From NCBI RefSeq assembly GCF_003344785.1, contig NZ_QPMK01000018.1:9630-73629 (forward strand): DNA of 64,000 bases. The letters are read 5' to 3'. The position numbers and the translations under genes were made by a program. The stretch comes from Thalassococcus profundi. GTDB taxonomy: Bacteria > Pseudomonadota > Alphaproteobacteria > Rhodobacterales > Rhodobacteraceae. The notes beneath the pieces were generated by a model, which was not told the DNA's origin, did no database searches, and was given only the letters and a program-made list of their open reading frames with translations. Positions 17,451 to 25,656 of the stretch are shown in pieces (the stretch's first letter is position 1; every line of letters starts with the position of its first letter).

Positions 17451-18566
17451 ATGCCCTCAGAGACCGAGCAATCGACGTTAGCGCCCTCTGGTGAGCCGGA
17501 TGGTGCTCGCATCGACGAGAGAGATCAAGAAGAAGGCGATGACATCGCCCTGCCCGCCCATGTCGCCGGATCCGGGACGCTCGATCGACTGGTGGACACG
17601 GCGCGCGACTATGCACGCGCCGCGGCCTCGGACAACACACTGAAAGCTTATGCGAAGGACTGGGCGCACTTTACCCGCTGGTGCCGGATGAAGGGCATGG
17701 AGGCGCTGCCTCCGTCACCGGAAATGATCGGGCTCTATCTCGCGGATCTGGCCTCCGGATCGGGCCCCTTCCCGTCGCAGTCGGCGTCCCGACCCCTCTC
17801 TGTTTCGACAATTGACCGACGCTTGTCCGGTCTCGCCTGGAACTATGCACAGCGCGGCCTTTCCCTTGATCGCAAGAACCGACACATCGCCACGGTGCTG
17901 GCCGGAATCAAGCGAAAGCGCGCGCGACCGCCGGTTCAGAAGGAAGCGATCCTGGCGGAAGACATCCGCGCGATGGTCGCCACCCTGCCCTACGATCTGC
18001 GCGGGATGCGGGATCGCGCAATCCTGCTCCTCGGCTACGCCGGAGGCCTGCGCCGGTCCGAAATCGTCAGCCTCGATGTCCATAAGGACGACACGCCGGA
18101 CTCGGGCGGATGGGTCGAGATCTTCGAAAAAGGCGCCCTGCTGACGCTGAACGCCAAGACAGGCTGGCGCGAGGTCGAGATCGGCCGCGGCACGTCCGAA
18201 CAGACCTGTCCCGTACACGCGCTGGAACAATGGCTGCACTTTGCCAAGATCGACTTCGGCCCGGTCTTCGTCGGCACCTCGCGGGATGGCAAGCGCGTCA
18301 CGGAAACCCGGCTGAACGACAAGCATGTCGCGCGGCTGATCAAGCGCACGGTTCTCGATGCCGGCATCCGGTCCGATCTGCCCGAGAAGGACCGGCTCGC
18401 CCTCTTCTCTGGACACAGCCTGCGCGCCGGTCTCGCCAGTTCCGCGGAAGTCGACGAACGCTATGTCCAGAAGCAGCTCGGACACGCTTCGGCCGAGATG
18501 ACCCGCCGCTATCAACGCCGCCGGGACCGGTTCCGGGTGAACCTGACCAAGGCCGCCGGTCTATAG
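17451..18566 (+). CDS. tyrosine-type site-specific recombinase/integrase
   Basis: A 371-residue recombinase. An N-terminal SAM-like core-binding domain (about 40-155, with SDNTLKAYAKDWAHFTRWC) is followed by the catalytic domain. Catalytic residues are visible: Arg201 (GGLRRSEI), His322 and Arg325 (GHSLRAG), His345 (LGHAS) and nucleophile Tyr354 (MTRRYQ). The gene looks intact. Recombinases of this type are common next to repABC loci of alphaproteobacterial plasmids, where they may resolve multimers or promote integration. A 27-bp dyad upstream is a candidate target. The DUF1403 remnant lies divergently upstream. Confidence 0.93.
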   Translation: MPSETEQSTLAPSGEPDGARIDERDQEEGDDIALPAHVAGSGTLDRLVDTARDYARAAASDNTLKAYAKDWAHFTRWCRMKGMEALPPSPEMIGLYLADLASGSGPFPSQSASRPLSVSTIDRRLSGLAWNYAQRGLSLDRKNRHIATVLAGIKRKRARPPVQKEAILAEDIRAMVATLPYDLRGMRDRAILLLGYAGGLRRSEIVSLDVHKDDTPDSGGWVEIFEKGALLTLNAKTGWREVEIGRGTSEQTCPVHALEQWLHFAKIDFGPVFVGTSRDGKRVTETRLNDKHVARLIKRTVLDAGIRSDLPEKDRLALFSGHSLRAGLASSAEVDERYVQKQLGHASAEMTRRYQRRRDRFRVNLTKAAGL

Positions 18567-18922
18567 TCATCAGCCTACGGTCGTTGTTGCGCGGAGGCCC
18601 GGAAACACAGCTCCCGGTTTTATCCGGCGGATCGGCAATGCGCGGATCTGATGCAAGGATCAGCCCCCTGCCCCGGTCCTGCGTTCTGCGGGATGCGTCG
18701 GGATTTTCGAAGAGCACGCCTTGGCCGGCAATCGCACGCGGCTTGTCCTTGCCCGCATCCCGGAGCCGGTCGCCAATGGCCCCCTGCCCCGCCACCACCG
18801 TTGCACACAAAGCCGCCTGCTGGGCACCGTGAACGAACCCACGTCGCGCCGACGCACACGCCGGCAGCGTTCATCGGTCAGGATGCCGCTGGAACGGGCC
18901 GAAAGGTCCGAGTTGCTCTAAG
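18567..18922. other. intergenic stretch, no supported gene
   Basis: Short open frames exist on both strands but none has a recognisable domain or a convincing ribosome site. The stretch separates the integrase from the convergent toxin gene. I see no terminator hairpin with a T-run. Confidence 0.4.
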
Positions 18923-19327
18923 TCAGGCGTTTTCCGCGAACGGATTCACAAGCCGAAGTTGCCCCTCCACCAAAAGCCCATGATGCATGTCTTCGGTGTA
19001 GAGCGTCGTGCAGCCCGCGATCAGTGCCGCGGCAACGATCATCGCGTCATAAACGGAGAAACCATAACGTTCCGCCAAGGCTTGCCCGACCTCGTGCGTC
19101 TGAACGGTCAGATCCTCGACCTGACATAATGCCCGGACACCCGCCAGGAACGCGGCCGTCTCATCCCAGCTGAGGCCCCCCTTGCGTCGGCAATTCACCA
19201 TCGCTTCGTTCAGGACCTGTACGCTGATCCGCGGCCCCTGTCCCAGGATCACCTCGGCACGATCTGCCTTGGGTCCGTCATCCAGCAGGTAAAGGACGAT
19301 ATTCGTGTCGACGAACTCAGCGCTCAT
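18923..19327 (-). CDS. vapC: PIN-domain ribonuclease toxin (VapC-like)
   Basis: A 134-residue PIN-domain protein. The acidic catalytic set is Asp7 (FVDTN), Glu41 (VLNEAM), Asp94 (VYDAMI) and Asp113 (TEDM). These coordinate magnesium in VapC-type RNases that cleave tRNA or rRNA. The start overlaps the antitoxin gene by 11 bases. Location between integrase and repABC fits a plasmid-stabilising addiction module. Confidence 0.9.
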   Translation of the reverse strand: MSAEFVDTNIVLYLLDDGPKADRAEVILGQGPRISVQVLNEAMVNCRRKGGLSWDETAAFLAGVRALCQVEDLTVQTHEVGQALAERYGFSVYDAMIVAAALIAGCTTLYTEDMHHGLLVEGQLRLVNPFAENA

Positions 19328-19544
19328 GCGCGGCGTCGCGGCTCAACCGCTCTTCGGCGGGCAACCTGCCCCGGAACCGGCGCAGCCCTTCGAGCACCTC
19401 GTCAGCACGGGGTTGGCGTTGCACCCTCAGAGCACCGTTGTCCGCCAGCAGGTCGATCTGGTCACCCTCTTTCAGTCCGAGCTTGCGCACCAGGTCCGCG
19501 GGTAGGCGGACAGCAAGGGAGTTGCCCCATTTTGCAACCTGCAT
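19317..19544 (-). CDS. vapB: AbrB/MazE-fold antitoxin
   Basis: A 75-residue protein starting MQVAKWGNSLAVRLPADLV, the swapped-hairpin AbrB/SpoVT DNA-binding fold seen in VapB/MazE antitoxins. The C-terminal half is polar and charged, suited to wrapping the toxin. ATG 19544 was chosen because GGAGG lies five bases upstream; a TTG four codons earlier overlaps that site. It would repress its own promoter, and a dyad lies 19 bases upstream of the start. Confidence 0.88.
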   Translation of the reverse strand: MQVAKWGNSLAVRLPADLVRKLGLKEGDQIDLLADNGALRVQRQPRADEVLEGLRRFRGRLPAEERLSRDAAHER

Positions 19545-19562
19545 CTTTACCTCCAAGGAAAT

Positions 19563-19586
19563 GATATACTTCTTAATATGTATATC
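19563..19586. promoter_or_regulatory. inverted repeat, probable operator of the toxin-antitoxin operon
   Basis: GATATAC (19563-19569) and GTATATC (19580-19586) are perfect inverted repeats with a 10-base AT-rich spacer, just upstream of the antitoxin gene. Dyads of this size are the normal binding site of AbrB-type antitoxin dimers. Confidence 0.6.
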
Positions 19587-19761
19587 CTTCCCGGGGTTAA
19601 ATCAAACATCTTGACCAGATATGCCGTGACTTGTGTTCGATCTGGGCAAGGGCACTAAACCTAGAAAAAGCTTGCACGAATCTGACTCCTTCGGCAATAG
19701 TCACGGAAAAGGGCGGCTAAACGCCGAAATCCGTGAACACGCCGCGGGCGCGAGAGGGCAG

Positions 19762-20949
19762 ATGAGCAGAGACGACGTACAGGAAGACCTGAATGCTGTC
19801 ATCCGACAACATTCCGAATTGCTCGCGGCCCAACTGCACTCGCAACGCGAGAGTCTGTTTCCGCCCGATGCGTCAAAGTCTATGCGCAAATTCACCTCTG
19901 GTGAAGCTGCGGCGTTGTTGGGCGTCAACGATTCCTATCTCAGGAAGCTGCACCTGGATGGCAAGGGGCCCTCGCCCGAGATTACATCGGGAAACCGGCG
20001 GCATTACTCCGCAGAAGACATTCAGAGCCTGCGAGCATTGCTGGAAAAGACGGCGCGGAAGCCAGGTGACTACCTTCCCGGTCGCCGTCCGGGTGATCAC
20101 CTACAGGTCATCGGCGTGATGAATTTCAAAGGTGGCTCGGGAAAGACGACCTCGTCGGCGCATCTGGCTCAGCGGCTTGCCCTCAAGGGATACCGGGTTC
20201 TTGCAATCGATCTCGATCCACAGGCGTCGCTGACCACCTTGCACGGGGTTCAGCCCGAATTTGACTTGCTGGACGGCGGCACGCTCTACGATGCGATCCG
20301 CTACGAGGACCCCGTCCCGATCGCGGACGTCATCCGCAGAACATACATCCCGAATCTCGATCTGATCCCCGGCAACCTCGAGTTGATGGAGTTCGAGCAC
20401 GAGACGCCTCGCGCGCTCGCCCGAGGCAACGCCGGCCTGTTTTTCTTCCGCGTGAAAGAAGCTCTGGCCCAGGTCGATGACCGATACGATGTCGTCGTGA
20501 TCGACTGCCCGCCGCAGCTCGGGTTTCTGACCATGTCCGCGTTGTCGGCCGCGACGGGTGTTTTGGTGACGATCCACCCTGAAATGCTCGACGTCATGTC
20601 GATGAGCCAGTTCCTCCGGATGACGGCCGATCTGATGGATGTCATCGCGGACAGCGGGGCCGACATGTCCCACGACTGGATGCGCTATCTCCTGACGCGG
20701 TACGAGCCGACCGACGCGCCCCAGAACCGCGTCGTGGCGTTTCTGCGCACGATGTATGGCGACAAGGTTCTGAACGCCCCCATGCTCAAATCCACCGCGA
20801 TTTCCGACGCAGGATTGACCAAGCAGACCCTCTATGAAGTCGAGCGCAGCGCATTCACGCGCAGCACCTACGATCGGGCCATCGAAAGCCTGAACGCGGT
20901 AAACGACGAAATTTCTCATCTCATTCAACAGACTTGGGGACGGCCATGA
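19762..20949 (+). CDS. repA: RepA, ParA-type plasmid partition ATPase
   Basis: A 395-residue RepABC-type ParA. The N-terminus has the RepA hallmark QRESLFPPDASK, then a helix-turn-helix (about 42-62, KFTSGEAAALLGVNDSYLRKL). The deviant Walker A motif is KGGSGKTT (123-130); Walker A' is the IDCPPQLGFLT segment. ATG 19762 has AGAGGG five bases upstream and gives normal length; an upstream GTG at 19633 adds 43 residues without family features. RepA binds the operon promoter as repressor, and with RepB and parS segregates the replicon. The repB start overlaps its stop (ATGA). Confidence 0.96.
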   Translation: MSRDDVQEDLNAVIRQHSELLAAQLHSQRESLFPPDASKSMRKFTSGEAAALLGVNDSYLRKLHLDGKGPSPEITSGNRRHYSAEDIQSLRALLEKTARKPGDYLPGRRPGDHLQVIGVMNFKGGSGKTTSSAHLAQRLALKGYRVLAIDLDPQASLTTLHGVQPEFDLLDGGTLYDAIRYEDPVPIADVIRRTYIPNLDLIPGNLELMEFEHETPRALARGNAGLFFFRVKEALAQVDDRYDVVVIDCPPQLGFLTMSALSAATGVLVTIHPEMLDVMSMSQFLRMTADLMDVIADSGADMSHDWMRYLLTRYEPTDAPQNRVVAFLRTMYGDKVLNAPMLKSTAISDAGLTKQTLYEVERSAFTRSTYDRAIESLNAVNDEISHLIQQTWGRP

Positions 20950-21944
20950 CGGCAAGCAAGAAAAAGCGCATGTCCATGCTCGACAGTCTGGCAACCGCGG
21001 GAACACCGGCTGCGCCGGGCAGCATGATGTCAACCAACCGGGCCTTGCGCTCGGCCCGCGATGCCGTCGATGCCCATCATGTCTGGGAGCTAGATCCGGA
21101 CGAAATCGAAGACGGCCGGGTGGCCGACCGGCTCGATCCCGAGGATGTGCACGACCTTCGCACCTCGATCGAACAGAACGGGCAGACCGTGCCCATCCTC
21201 GTGCGGCGCCATCACACCGAAAGCGGTCGCTACCTTCTCGTCTACGGACGCAGACGGCTGGAGGCGATCCGCAGATCCGACAAGGTACACAAAGTCCGCG
21301 CGCTTATCGCAAATCTCGATGACAGCGCTGCCCTTCGCGCCCAGGTGTCGGAAAACACCGGTCGGCGCGATCTCAGTTATATCGAGCGTGCGCTTTTCGC
21401 ACACGACCTCCTCGACAGCGGTTTTGGCTCCCAGGCGCAGATCGCGGAGGTCCTGAATGTGACCCGCTCGGCGGTGTCGATGTCGGTCTCGGTCGCCAAG
21501 GCAGTTGGTGCCGAACTCGCTCAGGCGATTGGGCCGGCCCATGGGGTCGGTCGGCCGCGGTGGGAGGCGCTGGCCAAAGAGCTTTCCGACGGTCGGATCG
21601 ATCCGGGTGAACTTTGTCAGATCGCTCTGAATGCGCGCGACAAGGCCGCCGCCGGCGAACAACCTTATGACGCCGAGGAACCACAAGCCGATCCATCGGT
21701 GGCGGCGTTCGAGGCCGTAGCGCGCCGCCTCAGGAAACCCGCCGGTCAAGCGCGGGGCGGGGAATCGCGCTCTAAAGCAAAGGCGCTGATGATCGGCGGG
21801 GTATCAGCAGGCACGATCAAGAAGTCAGCCCGAGGCGTGCGTCTGGACCTGACACATGTGGACGACGGCTTTGCAGATTGGCTCGAAAGCCAGGCGCAGG
21901 ACGTCGTTCAAGAGCTTCACGCGCGTTGGAAGCGCGAGTCGTGA
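20946..21944 (+). CDS. repB: RepB, ParB-type centromere-binding protein
   Basis: A 332-residue ParB-family protein. The N-terminal ParB domain has RTSIEQNGQTVPILVRRH and YLLVYGRRRLEAIR. The central helix-turn-helix contains AQIAEVLNVTRSAVSMSV. The C-terminus carries the dimerisation region. It binds parS, and two matching palindromes lie right after repC. The overlap with repA ensures balanced expression. Confidence 0.96.
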   Translation: MTASKKKRMSMLDSLATAGTPAAPGSMMSTNRALRSARDAVDAHHVWELDPDEIEDGRVADRLDPEDVHDLRTSIEQNGQTVPILVRRHHTESGRYLLVYGRRRLEAIRRSDKVHKVRALIANLDDSAALRAQVSENTGRRDLSYIERALFAHDLLDSGFGSQAQIAEVLNVTRSAVSMSVSVAKAVGAELAQAIGPAHGVGRPRWEALAKELSDGRIDPGELCQIALNARDKAAAGEQPYDAEEPQADPSVAAFEAVARRLRKPAGQARGGESRSKAKALMIGGVSAGTIKKSARGVRLDLTHVDDGFADWLESQAQDVVQELHARWKRES

Positions 21945-21987
21945 GGAGAGGAAGAGCAGCAATGAAAAGGAGGCACGACACAGGCTA

Positions 21988-22024
21988 AAGAAAAGGTCCC
22001 GCAAAGCTTGCGCTCCACGAGACC
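21988..22024 (-). terminator. rho-independent terminator of the antisense RNA
   Basis: On the minus strand GGTC...GGACC forms an outer stem and CGCAA-GCT-TTGCG an inner stem (22024-21995), followed directly by TTTTCTTT (21994-21987). This is a clear stem plus T-tract. Confidence 0.7.
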
Positions 22025-22050
22025 CAGACTTTGATCTTTGCACTTTCAAG
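21988..22050 (-). ncRNA. counter-transcribed antisense RNA (incompatibility RNA) between repB and repC
   Basis: All repABC loci carry a small antisense RNA in the repB-repC gap that limits repC expression and sets incompatibility. Here the minus strand holds a hairpin followed by TTTTCTTT, a typical end for this RNA. The 5' end is placed approximately at 22050, downstream of TTGCGC/TACCTT-like boxes; this end is uncertain. Confidence 0.65.
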
Positions 22051-22126
22051 GTAATGGGCCAGCGCAAAAACCGCAAGTCATATGTGATTCGCGGAACCGT
22101 TTTTCTATGCCTTCGTGAATGAAATC

Positions 22127-23338
22127 ATGGAATACACACCGATTTCGCCGTTTATGCGGCCGATCTCGCACGCCCATCTGAGTGTGATCGAGACGCCCGA
22201 GGGATCGCCACCGGGCAAGCCGATCAATAAGTGGGAGCTTCTTCGGGAGCTGTCCAAGGCCCAGGCCGCTTTTGGCGTCTCCGAACGCGATCTGACGGTG
22301 CTTCAGGGGCTTCTCAGCTTCTTTCCAGACGACGCGCTTGGTGGAAATGCCGAGATGGTCGTCTTTCCGTCCAACAAGGCGATCTGCGAGCGGCTGAACG
22401 GCATGCCGTGCTCGACGATGCGGCGTCATCTCGGCCGGCTGATCGATGCCGGTCTGCTTGTGCGGCGCGACAGTCCAAACGGAAAGCGCTACGTCCGCAA
22501 ATATGGCGACGAGCGCGTGGCCTTCGGTTTCGACCTCTCCCCGCTCTATTGCCGCTCCGAAGAGATCGGGCGGGCGGCGGAAGCCGTGCGCGAAGCGGAG
22601 AACCGTGTCAGGCGGCTTCGGGAAGTTGTGAGCCTCATGCGCCGGGACCTCGCGGCACTGGCCGAATTCGGTGAGCAGATGCAGCCGAGCCTCGGCCTGT
22701 GGGATCAGTTGCGCGACACCGCCGCCCTGACCGCCCGCGCCCTTCGACGCAAGTTGCGGCTTGGTGATCTGGAGCAGTATCGAGAAGCGCTTGAAGCCCT
22801 GCTCGACCAGGCACGCAACGTCATCGACGGCCCTGAAACAGAAGAAATGATCACCAGTGATGTCCGGATTGAGCATCACCATCATAATTCAAATAAAGAA
22901 TCTTTAGAATTTGAACGCGGCTTGGAAAAAGGCAAGGAAGCAGGCGGCGTTCCAGATGACCCGACCGGAACGCCTGAGACGAGCGTTGAAGATCTTGATC
23001 GGCAGCCAAAGCCAAAGATCCCGCTGCATCTGGTCACCACAAGTTGCCCCTCGCTCAAGACGTTCTATGACGGAGAGGTCCGACACTGGCACCAACTCTT
23101 CGATGCGGCATGCCATATTCGGCCAGCCATGGGCATCAGCTCGTCGGTCTGGGAGGAGGCTCAGCGATGCATGGGGCCGGAACAGGCATCTATCGTTGTA
23201 GTGGCAATGCTGGAACGCTTTGCGGACATCAGATCGCCCGGCGGCTACTTGCGGGCACTATCGGCGAAGGCGGCAGCGGGTGAATTCTCTTGTGGACCGA
23301 TGGTCATGGCGCTCTTTGGCAGACGGAGCGCGGCATGA
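22127..23338 (+). CDS. repC: RepC, replication initiator protein
   Basis: A 403-residue RepC initiator. The N-terminal winged-helix domain contains WELLRELSKAQAAFGVSERD, LTVLQGLLSFFPDD and RLNGMPCSTMRRHLGRL. The C-terminal domain (about 300-403) includes SSVWEEAQ and RSPGGYLRALSAKA. The ATG at 22127 gives the usual RepC beginning; a GTG at 22115 is possible. Ribosome-site strength is poor, normal for repC, which is held down by the antisense RNA. An AT-rich island in its middle is the likely origin. Confidence 0.95.
   Translation: MEYTPISPFMRPISHAHLSVIETPEGSPPGKPINKWELLRELSKAQAAFGVSERDLTVLQGLLSFFPDDALGGNAEMVVFPSNKAICERLNGMPCSTMRRHLGRLIDAGLLVRRDSPNGKRYVRKYGDERVAFGFDLSPLYCRSEEIGRAAEAVREAENRVRRLREVVSLMRRDLAALAEFGEQMQPSLGLWDQLRDTAALTARALRRKLRLGDLEQYREALEALLDQARNVIDGPETEEMITSDVRIEHHHHNSNKESLEFERGLEKGKEAGGVPDDPTGTPETSVEDLDRQPKPKIPLHLVTTSCPSLKTFYDGEVRHWHQLFDAACHIRPAMGISSSVWEEAQRCMGPEQASIVVVAMLERFADIRSPGGYLRALSAKAAAGEFSCGPMVMALFGRRSAA
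22888..22915. other. probable origin of replication (oriV) inside repC
   Basis: A strongly AT-rich island in otherwise GC-rich coding sequence holds a dyad: TTCAAAT (22888-22894) with ATTTGAA (22909-22915), and inside it AAAGA with TCTTT. RepABC origins have been mapped to such an AT-rich segment within repC. Confidence 0.65.
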
Positions 23339-23339
23339 A

Positions 23340-23355
23340 GTTCACAGCTGTGAAC
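23340..23355. promoter_or_regulatory. parS partition site 1
   Basis: A perfect 16-bp palindrome, GTTCACAGCTGTGAAC, matching the RepB target consensus GTTNNCNGCNGNNAAC. It begins one base after the repC stop. Confidence 0.85.
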
Positions 23356-23384
23356 GTCCTCGGTAAAGACAATCCCGCGCCGGA

Positions 23385-23400
23385 GTTCACAGCTGTGAAC
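23385..23400. promoter_or_regulatory. parS partition site 2
   Basis: A second, identical copy of the 16-bp palindrome, 45 bases from the first. Tandem parS sites downstream of repC are typical for one subset of repABC plasmids and define the incompatibility specificity together with RepB. Confidence 0.85.
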
Positions 23401-23972
23401 TATCGCCATTGTGTCGTGGTCGAGGGCAGGGAAAGGGGTGAGTTTTGAGGGCCTCGGGATGTGCGATCGGGAAAGTGGCCTCCGGCGCCCGGGGTGGGCC
23501 GATCCAGAGCCTGAGTGCCCGGCCCGTTCGGGATGTTGAATGTCCCGTGACCGTCAAGTTCGAAATCCCCGCTGGCCATCGCCGATCCCAGGCCCTGACT
23601 TTCCTCGTAAAGCAGCGCCGGAAATTTTTCCCAACGGCCCTTGCCCCATTCGGACCTCTTGTCACCGAAAAGCTTCAGGCTGCGGCCGAAGCCACAACAC
23701 CGGAGGGCAGCAAATGGACCAAGATTTCGCTCGGCTCGCGTCCTGACGCCAGCCAAGGCTTGCGCCGACAAGGCGGAGACCCGGCGCCGATGACGGATGA
23801 GGAAGGCGCGGCGCATGCCAAGCAACTTGCCGGGCACCGAGCGCTCGAAGAGGAATGCGCCGGCAAGCACGCGTGCCCGGAAGAGACGGACGTGGCGACG
23901 GAGACGCTCGAGGCCTGGCCGCTGACCGTCGATGCGCAAGAGCGCGGGCAGCGGCTTCAGAGCCGCTGCCGC
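23401..23972. other. stretch between parS and tctA without a supported gene
   Basis: Open frames exist on both strands (for example 23400-23939 minus), helped by the high GC content. None has a family signature or ribosome site I can trust. It may hold remnants, since the adjacent tctA is damaged. Confidence 0.35.
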
Positions 23973-25202
23973 TCAGGTGGTCGGGGGAATGTCGGTGCTC
24001 CGACGGCGGCGGAGCACCCTGATCAACGGCCAGATGACGATCAGAAGCGTGAGGACCGCGAGCACGGCGGAGAGGGGACGTGTGAACAACTCCGTCGGAT
24101 CGCCCCGGCTTATGAGGAGCGCGCGGCGGATACTTTGTTCGGCCATGGGGCCAAGGATCATCCCAAGGATGATCGGCGCCAACGGCACGTTCACCTTTTC
24201 AAGGAAATACCCCGTCAATCCGGCCCCCAGCATCACCCAGAGGTCGACCATCCTGCCATTGATGACGTAGACTCCCACGCACATCAGGATCAGGATCGCC
24301 GGCACCAGCAGCACGCCCTGCGGGTTGCCCTTGCCAAAGCTGTCGGGATCGTCCGAGGCGTTCTTGACCGCGTTGTAGCTGAGGAAAGCGGCGATGTTGC
24401 CGCCCGCGCCCGGCAAGATGCCGACGCCGATGCCCGAGGCGCGCAGCCATGTGGGGAACAGGCCGCGCAATTCGCCTTTCGCAAAGGGCGCATCAGCCAG
24501 CTTCAGCTGCGCCGCCGACAGGCCCATCAGGTCCCGCTTTTCCGCCAACTGCAGAACCGGGGGCAGGGCATAGAGGCCGACAAGCACCACGATCAGGTCG
24601 AGCCCGCCCAAGAGCCATGTTTGCCCGAAGGTGAAACGCGCCTGGCCAGAGAGATTGTCGATGCCCATGGTGCCGATCAGCAGGCCGAGCACCGCGGCCA
24701 TGATGCCCTTGATTGGGTCCGACCCCACCATGACCCCGACCGAGGCCATGCCGAAAATCGCGATCCAGAAATATTCGGCCGGCCCGAAGAAGAGCGTCAG
24801 CCGCGCCAGGATCGGCCCCATGGTCATCAGCGCGATGGCGCTGGCGATGCCGCCGATGGCCGACGACCAGCAGGCGATCTTGAGCGCCTTGGAGGCTTCG
24901 CCCCGGTCGGCCATCGGAAAACCGTCGAAAGTGGTGGCGATGGAGGCGGGTGTGCCGGGAATACGCAGCAGGATCGCAGGGATCGCGCCGCCGTACATCG
25001 ACCCGTTATAAATACCCGCGACCATGGCCAGCGCCACCAGCGGATCCATGGAATAGGTCAGGGGCAGCAGCAGCGCGATGGCCATGACCGGATTGAGTCC
25101 CGGCAGCGCGCCGATAAAGACGCCAAGCAGCGTGGCACCCAGCATGGCCGTCAGCGGCCCGAAGGCCATGACCTGGGTGAAGGCGTTCACGTAAAAGTCC
25201 AT
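23973..25202 (-). pseudogene. tctA: TctA-type transporter large subunit with internal in-frame deletion
   Basis: The tripartite tricarboxylate transporter membrane subunit. The first half is normal: GALPGLNPVMAIALLLPLT, GSMYGGAIPAILLRIPGTP and GILPGAGGNIAAFLSYN. At residues 296-298 (KGNPQG|VLLVPAIL) the sequence jumps to the distal part. The second conserved block, normally about 90 residues with a second GIPG motif and membrane helices, is absent. The protein is 409 residues against about 500 usual. The frame is kept, so a shortened product could be made but is unlikely to transport. It follows tctB with a one-base gap. Confidence 0.75.
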
Positions 25203-25203
25203 G

Positions 25204-25653
25204 TCATCCCCCTGCCGTCAGAAGGGACAGGATCGCTTCGCGTGGAAGCGGTTTGTCGAGAAGAACCGAGAACACGAGGTACACGAGCATGATGAAGACC
25301 GCCGCCACGACCAGCGCATAGACGATCCTGCGGAACCCCAGGGCCAGCGGCATGGCCAGCATCACCAGGAAGGAGGCCGTGTAGAACCCCAGCGGCACCA
25401 CAGCCGCCACGTAGACTGCGGCAACCACGGTGGCTATGATCATCTGTGCGGGCGCGTCGACCAGCGGGCGCGGTTCGTTGCGGGCGGAGCGGATCACCTT
25501 GATCACCACCGCCGCGCCGAGAAGCGTCAGGATCAGGCCCAGGGCCATTGGATAATTCCCGCTGGCGCCGCGGTACTCGGTAGCCATCCAAGCGGCGCCC
25601 AAGCCGATCCCCGAGAAGATCAGACCGACGACGATATCCTGACGCTTTTCCAT
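25204..25653 (-). CDS. tctB: TctB-type transporter small membrane subunit
   Basis: A 149-residue protein with four predicted membrane segments (about 8-25, 38-55, 75-95, 105-135), the normal size and topology of the small TctB subunit. It has GLIFSGIGLGAAWMA near the start. It lies between the damaged tctC and tctA genes, so although itself intact it probably has no working partners here. Confidence 0.85.
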   Translation of the reverse strand: MEKRQDIVVGLIFSGIGLGAAWMATEYRGASGNYPMALGLILTLLGAAVVIKVIRSARNEPRPLVDAPAQMIIATVVAAVYVAAVVPLGFYTASFLVMLAMPLALGFRRIVYALVVAAVFIMLVYLVFSVLLDKPLPREAILSLLTAGG

Positions 25654-25656
25654 TGC

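Noticed and set aside
19633-19761. Longer RepA from a GTG at 19633.
   Set aside because: The ATG at 19762 has a better ribosome site and gives the normal RepA length and N-terminus.
23445-25292. Very long plus-strand open frames (also at 28091-30196, 45161-46876 and 61228-63714).
   Set aside because: They are antisense to clear genes with strong domain motifs; in GC-rich DNA the reverse frame of a real gene is often open. Their translations are Arg/Gln/His-rich without families.
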